DNA of 36,711 nucleotides from Thermoflexales bacterium (lineage in GTDB: Bacteria > Chloroflexota > Anaerolineae > B4-G1): the NCBI GenBank assembly GCA_007118795.1, contig SKQX01000244.1, forward strand, positions 1 through 36,711, written 5' to 3'. The position numbers and the translations under genes were made by a program. The first letter of the stretch is position 1. The number at the start of each line of letters is the position of its first letter. The notes below the pieces were generated by a model. It ran no database searches and was not told the origin of the DNA. It saw nothing but the letters and a program-made list of their open reading frames with translations. Positions 32,077-36,711 of this stretch are shown here, in pieces.

Positions 32077-34500
32077 CTACTCGGCTCGCCGGAGGACCGC
32101 GCGGTCGCGTTGGATGGTGCGCTCGCTCACGCCAAGCGCTCGGGCTAGGTCAGCCGTGGAAGGGCAGGCCCCTTGAGCGTCTGCTTCGTCCAGGAGGCGG
32201 GCCAGGCGGGCCCGGCGCAGCGCGATGCCTCCCGCGCTCCTCTTCAGAGCCCTGTCGGGCGCTCCAGCGTCGACGGTCCACTGCACCCGCACTGCAGCGC
32301 CGTCGGAGCGGGCCGGTAACTTGACGCTGGCGACGCCCACGCCGGGAGGTGGAGCGATGCCGCGCGCCTGGATTTCCTGCATCAGACGGCGCATGGTGGG
32401 ATTACGGTGGAAGAACGCCTCGCGTCCCTCCTGATCCTCCAGCTGAGCGGCACCGGTCAGCAACTCCTCGTAGGCCCGGCTGAAGGTGGCGTGCGCGTCC
32501 TCATCCCGGCCGTTGGCGGCTAGCGCCATTGCATGGGCGTAGTAGATCTCCGGGACGACCTCTTCAGTGACGTCGCCCTGGGCCATGGCGAGCATCGCCT
32601 GACGGGTAAGCTCCAGGCCTTCGACGAGCTGCCCCCGGTCCAACTGAGCCAGGCCCTGGTACGCCAGCAGCTCGGGAATAAAGACCAGTTCGCCCATCTG
32701 CTCGCTGATCGTCTGGGCCTGGCAGAGATGGTCCAGGGCCGCCGCGGGCTCTCCGTCGACCCACAGGGCGTAGCCCAGGATGATCAGCGTCGTCGACTCC
32801 CAGTGCGGCTCGTCGAGGGCCCGGAACATGTCGAGCGCTTCCCGGGCGACCGCCCCGGCTCGGGCCGTCAGGGCGTCATCGTGATACAGCAGGTTGCATG
32901 CCATGTTGTAGCCGTTTATGGCGGTTCGCAGTGGGTCGCCGAGACATCGTGTGATCTCCCGAGCCTGCGCCATGGTGCGCAGACTGTCGGCGGAGCGGCC
33001 CAGATAGCTCTGGATCAGCGCTACTCCCTCCAGGGTCGCTGCCTCCCACCGCTCCAGACCTAGGTCGCGCCAGATGGTCAACTCCTCCTGAGCCACCGCA
33101 AGAGCCTCTCCCATGGTGTTGGTGTAGGCCAGCACGCACCGCAGACCTCGCAGCGCAGCGGCGAGATCGTACCGCAGCCCGTGTTCTAACGCGACCGCCC
33201 GTGCCTGTTGGAAGCACTCCCTCGCTCGCTCGTAGCTCCCCTGGTAGACCTGATATCCGCCTTGCTGGGTGAGGACTCGGGCGACACCGTGATGGAAGCC
33301 GCCCTGACGCGCCAGGGCCAGGGCCCGCTCCGCGATGCGAGCCGCCTGCGCTCCGTTCCCCATCCGTTGCTCTGCGCGAACCAGCACCAGCATCGCCTCC
33401 AGCTCCGTCTCCCCGTCCCTCTCTCTCTGGGCCTCCATTAACACGCCGCGGGCTAACTCGCGAGCCGTAGTGTCCTGGCGCCGTCCCTGGGCCAGCCGCG
33501 CCCACCGGAGCCTCTCCCGCACGCCGGAAGGCTCACCGCCCGCACCTTCGAGGATCGACTCTGCTTGATCGTAATCCTCCGCCAACAGGGCCACGTCCGC
33601 CGCCAACAGCCGGATCTCCCCCTCCGGACAGTCGGCCCGTGCGCGCAAGTGCTCCAGGCCCCGAGTGGCCGCCACGTGCTCCCCCCGCTGCAGGGCCTGC
33701 CGCACTTGCTCCAATGCAGTCTCCGTCGATTCTTCGCCAATGGGCAACGGCTTGCCCGCCGGTGAGGCAGACGAGGGGGACCGGAGTGCCTGGGCCAAAG
33801 CCTGAGTAGCCGGTTCGAGATCCATTCCCATTTCGTTCTGCACCAGGGAGACACAGCGCTCGTACGTCTCCAGTGCCGCCCCTCGCCGTCCCATCGCCTG
33901 GTAGCCTCTCATCAGCATCCGCACTGCCCGCTCATCGAAGGGTTCGCGCTGCACCAGGCGCTCAGCCAGGGGCACCAGTTCCCCATAGCGGCCTCTTTGC
34001 CACAGGGCATCACAGGCTTGGTGGGTGAGATGCACGTAGCGGAGGTACAGGGCCTCCCGCTCCTCCAACAACCAGTCGTCGTAGAGCCCCTCCATCAAGT
34101 CTCCGCGATACAGGGTCAGGGCGTGGAACCATCTCTCGGGATCGTCGCTGGCCGTTGCCTCGCGGAACGTGCTCACGTCCAGCCATACCGAGTCCGGCGG
34201 CAGCCGCAGCGTGTCAGAGGTTGCCTCCAGCCGCAGCGCTGGCAGCCACTGTCGCAGCTCCCACAGGGCGTGACTCAGCCGAATCCGTCCCTTTCTCTCT
34301 GGCATCTCCGGCAAGAGCTGGCCCACCAAACGGGTGCGCGACCGCACTCTGGGCTGCAGCAGGAGGACGGCCAGCAGGCCCAGGGCCCGGTACGGCGGGT
34401 GGTCCAGATCCTCACCGGCGGCGGTAGCTCTGAACTCGCCGAGCAGATAGAAGCGCAGCGAAGGGGGCGTCGAGGTCGGGTTGGCAGTGGTGGGTGTCAT
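32077..34500 (-). CDS. BTAD/winged-helix transcriptional regulator with TPRs and C-terminal HTH
   Basis: The protein has 807 residues from ATG 34500 (AAGGGAG upstream); the open frame extends further but the promoter lies inside it. Order: OmpR-type winged helix (about 15-100, 'LRFYLLGEFRATAAGEDLDH'); bacterial transcriptional activation domain (about 106-240, 'LYRGDLMEGLYDDWLLEERE'); then about 450 residues of TPR-like helical repeats. A C-terminal helix-turn-helix ('TADLARALGVSERTIQRDRA', about 780-800) ends it. There is no NB-ARC/STAND ATPase as in AfsR, so it is SARP-like but unusual. It lies upstream of, and parallel to, the secreted beta-helix gene (140 nt gap) and may control it. Confidence 0.85.
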   Translation of the reverse strand: MTPTTANPTSTPPSLRFYLLGEFRATAAGEDLDHPPYRALGLLAVLLLQPRVRSRTRLVGQLLPEMPERKGRIRLSHALWELRQWLPALRLEATSDTLRLPPDSVWLDVSTFREATASDDPERWFHALTLYRGDLMEGLYDDWLLEEREALYLRYVHLTHQACDALWQRGRYGELVPLAERLVQREPFDERAVRMLMRGYQAMGRRGAALETYERCVSLVQNEMGMDLEPATQALAQALRSPSSASPAGKPLPIGEESTETALEQVRQALQRGEHVAATRGLEHLRARADCPEGEIRLLAADVALLAEDYDQAESILEGAGGEPSGVRERLRWARLAQGRRQDTTARELARGVLMEAQRERDGETELEAMLVLVRAEQRMGNGAQAARIAERALALARQGGFHHGVARVLTQQGGYQVYQGSYERARECFQQARAVALEHGLRYDLAAALRGLRCVLAYTNTMGEALAVAQEELTIWRDLGLERWEAATLEGVALIQSYLGRSADSLRTMAQAREITRCLGDPLRTAINGYNMACNLLYHDDALTARAGAVAREALDMFRALDEPHWESTTLIILGYALWVDGEPAAALDHLCQAQTISEQMGELVFIPELLAYQGLAQLDRGQLVEGLELTRQAMLAMAQGDVTEEVVPEIYYAHAMALAANGRDEDAHATFSRAYEELLTGAAQLEDQEGREAFFHRNPTMRRLMQEIQARGIAPPPGVGVASVKLPARSDGAAVRVQWTVDAGAPDRALKRSAGGIALRRARLARLLDEADAQGACPSTADLARALGVSERTIQRDRAVLRRAE

Positions 34501-34628
34501 CGCACAGGCTCCCTTGGCTCTGTTGGCGTTCCCCCTGGTGTCGTGGCTATCCGGTCTCCGGTGGGCACTGCCGAAAGGTTCGAGGGCGTGCTCGTCGCTC
34601 CAGTGGGCGTGTCGTGCAGGTGGAGCGC

Positions 34629-34657
34629 ATTGTATATCCGACCGGAGATCGCGACAA
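34629..34657 (-). promoter_or_regulatory. Promoter candidate for the BTAD regulator
   Basis: TTGTCG (34657-34652) and TACAAT (34634-34629) on the minus strand, 17 bp apart. Start near 34622, leader about 120 nt. This position supports the start at 34500 over the longer frame. Confidence 0.55.
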
Positions 34658-35567
34658 GCGGTTGGCGGTGGGACCTGCCAATCGCCTTGGCCTGACGGTT
34701 GGCGCATGGGCGGAATGGATGGTTTGTCGGTTGAGGTGGGGGTTCAGCATCACCCGAGGGGCCCGTGAGCCCCTGCGCCGGCAGGCGTGGGCACGCTGGA
34801 GGTACGAGTCCGCGGGCTTGGGGATATCACGCTGGTGGCGATGGGTTGCGTCGGGGGGCACTGTGCTTCTCAACGGTCAAGGTCACCGCGGCGGGCGTCC
34901 TGGTTGGACCTTGTCAGTCCACTATAGGCCTATCCTTATGATAGAGGGCGCAGCCCGTCGATGATGAGAGCGCCCTGGTCGTCGATCTCCGGCCCCGCGC
35001 ACTTCGGCAAGAAGGAGGAGTTCGCAACGGACTCCGTGGACGTCGGGTGAGGGGCGCGCTGATCCCGGTGGGCCGATGTCGGATGTTCGCGGCCAGGGAA
35101 TTGATCTCCGGGAGGGACCCGTCGGTCCGTCATCAAGACCACTGTCCCAGGCTCCCAAAAAGGGGGTAGAGTCGGAGGATGAGCTGCTCACCGGCGGGTG
35201 CCAGGGGGATGAGGCCGGCCCAGCCGATGATGAACCTCTGATCCTCCAGGGCCTCCGCTGCCAGGTCTGTGGTCTGTTCCAGTGGTTCACCGGGCCAGCC
35301 ACGTCGTAGCAGCGGAGCAGGCCCTGCTAAGCAGGTGTGATCCTGGACGTCGTCCAAGCCAACCCACGGAGCGATAGGGTGCGGGTGGGAGGCGGCGCCA
35401 AGCCGCGCTGGCGGCGCCAAGCCGCGCTGGCGGTGCGATAACGCCGCCCCCATCCGATCGCTCACCCCAGCGTCCGGGGTAGGTCCGATGGCGTGTGGGG
35501 CCGTTGCTCCTCCATGGAGCAAGCCATCCCCGCTCGGCACGTTGAGGACCGGTGCGGCTGAATGTGG
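34658..35567. other. Gene-poor intergenic region
   Basis: About 900 bases without a supported gene. Overlapping frames on both strands (the longest 35133-35540 on the minus strand) lack SD and domain patterns. The main structure is the 19-bp tandem repeat at 35391-35437. It may be decayed DNA. Confidence 0.45.
35391..35437. repeat. 19-bp tandem direct repeat, about 2.4 copies
   Basis: The unit GGCGGCGCCAAGCCGCGCT occupies 35391-35409 and again exactly 35410-35428, followed by a partial, slightly changed third copy (GGCGGTGCG). Each unit contains the palindrome GGCGCC. Confidence 0.8.
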
Positions 35568-36097
35568 TTAATCTGCCCTTGCCACCAGGGGCAAGAAGTT
35601 GACGTTCGTGACCAGGAGGCCTGAGATGCGCACACTGATTCCCGTCTGACTCAATGCCGGGTTCACGAGCCGCAGGTAGTGACCGGCGGGAAGCACGAGA
35701 TAGGGCACCCGGTAGCTGGCGCCATAGCTGGCCGTGGTGACGTTACGCAGCCGTACGCTGGTCACGCTCTCGTCCTCGGCGTCCCTATTGTAGAGGTACG
35801 TCTCGGTGATGGCGTCGACATCCTGGTCACCGTCGGGTATGACGGTGATATCGGTCACGAGGAAATAGTGCCCGGTGGGCACCCGTAGATTGGAGTCGGT
35901 AAACTCGGGCCCGCTGGCCGGAATACACCGCACACTGGTGCCATACCCAGGCGCGAGCGGGGTCGTGCGGACGCAGTGCACCGGTATCCCCGTATTGCCC
36001 AAGTATGCTTGCACAGGCCTGGCCACAGCCCACCCCGCAGCAACAACCGCCAAAATGACCGCCAACAAAAATCCCTGCGCATGCGTAACTGCTTCAT
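35568..36097 (-). pseudogene. Small secreted protein with a frameshift inside the signal peptide
   Basis: The ATG at 36097 has a GGGAG SD and begins 'MKQLRMRRDF', but after a run of five A (36067-36071; T on the coding strand) this frame leaves the gene. The main frame from about 36069 encodes 'LLAVILAVVAAGWAVARPVQA' and a mature domain of about 140 residues, with no ATG of its own (TTG only). One extra T would join them into an ideal signal peptide. The mature part is beta-rich ('GHYFLVTDITVIPDGDQDVD', 'YLVLPAGHYLRLVNPALSQT') and ends 'FLPLVARAD', like the beta-helix protein. A true mutation, an assembly error and slippage are all possible. Confidence 0.65.
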
Positions 36098-36711
36098 TGT
36101 CGTCTCCCTTGTATGATAGCCCGCTTACCTTATGACCGACGGCGCTGCCTGTCCGCAGGGCGGGGCCTGTCTGCCCTTGTCGAGGCGTCCAGATCGCCTT
36201 TCTATGCGCCGTTCGTTGCCCAACCTACTTCAACAGCTGTAGGGTGGCTCCCTGTTGCGTGTGTCCGAGAGATTCATTGGGCTAGGATATCTGTCAACAC
36301 CTCCTTACGATCCCGCCCCCGCGTTCGGGAGACAGTGCCCTGTGACGTATCTATGCTGCCGTGTCCGGGTCAGGTCACGCACCAGTACGAGCGCTGCCTT
36401 GCTCCGCCGCCTGGGACACTGGGCTTCAGCGCGAGGTCACGCCGACCAGGACGCGGCAGGCTGAGTGGCAGGACAGCCCTTCGCGCGCGGCGTGACGGCC
36501 GGAGCATACGCATTTCTTGGTCGTTGTCAACTGAGAGGTCTGCGGTATTCACCACATCCGATGGGATTCACGAATGGCTGGGATTAGCTGGGAATGGGGT
36601 CAGCGGGTTGCCGGTCGGGTTCAAACGGGTTGGCGCGCTGCCGACGACCGAGATTCCTCCTCGCTGACGCTCCTACCTAGAAAATAGACATGTTGCTGAT
36701 CAGGCTCGCGC
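36098..36711. other. Right end, no supported gene
   Basis: A frame from 36113 to 36667 on the plus strand is Arg/Ser/Pro-rich, has no SD and no domain pattern. It runs head-to-head with the small secreted protein gene. I see no tRNA, promoter or repeat I would defend. Confidence 0.4.

Noticed and set aside
35133..35540. 135-aa minus-strand frame
   Set aside because: No SD, crosses the tandem repeat, no domain pattern.
36113..36667. 184-aa plus-strand frame at the right end
   Set aside because: Arg/Ser/Pro-rich, no SD, no recognisable motif.

Overview
The window is a GC-rich bacterial chromosome segment that most resembles Chloroflexota (Anaerolineae-like). This is inferred, not proven. The support is the housekeeping order Asp23-FakA-FakB-RecG-CoaD-L32-FabD-FabG-Asp23-NusB, zinc-ribbon forms of L28 and L32, a CpXC-domain protein, BTAD regulation, and secreted proteins ending in an 'FLPL(I/V)xR'-like tail. 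No phage genes, complete insertion sequence, CRISPR array or rRNA were found.

Layout. (1) 1-4170: a cupin that may be cut by the window edge, a small methyltransferase, then a decayed rearranged copy of the aldo/keto reductase (AKR) / response-regulator locus. Next come a small helix-turn-helix protein and a membrane-anchored unknown, about 0.9 kb without a convincing gene, and the intact AKR. (2) 4166-7038, minus strand: Lon protease followed 2 nt later by a stand-alone receiver protein whose end overlaps the AKR end by 4 bases. (3) 7039-8394: promoters for Lon and rpmB, a candidate structured RNA, and rpmB. (4) 8395-18396, plus strand: the core block. Asp23/Gls24, FakA and FakB (exogenous fatty-acid activation), RecG, CoaD and a coiled-coil protein are followed by a near-perfect promoter (TTGACA-16-TATAAT). 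That promoter leads into L32, FabD, FabG, a second Asp23/Gls24 protein, NusB and a tiny membrane protein. The block links phospholipid, fatty-acid and CoA synthesis with ribosome biogenesis and DNA repair.

(5) 18720-21834, minus strand: a soluble GAF-PAS histidine kinase, a CpXC-domain coiled-coil protein, then tRNA-Arg(ACG). (6) 21940-22980: an intergenic palindromic repeat with inverted ends and a small 'DGHTR' protein. (7) 23579-28456, plus strand: a B12-binding radical SAM protein, GatC, GatA, GalU and a small unknown. (8) 28678-30010, minus strand: a DedA/VTT membrane protein and a small unknown. (9) 30179-34500, minus strand: a secreted beta-helix protein with a strong terminator, preceded by a large BTAD regulator that has an extra C-terminal helix-turn-helix. 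(10) 34501-36711: mostly non-coding, with a 19-bp tandem repeat and a small secreted protein whose signal peptide is split by an apparent 1-nt frameshift.

The most interesting items are the frameshifted signal peptide, the shared C-terminal tail on the two secreted proteins, the fused relic of the AKR/receiver locus, the Lon-receiver pairing, the CpXC-kinase pairing, the BTAD-TPR-HTH architecture and the candidate RNA at 7546-7690. Start codons were chosen from visible Shine-Dalgarno (SD) sequences. All family assignments come from motif reading, without database searches.
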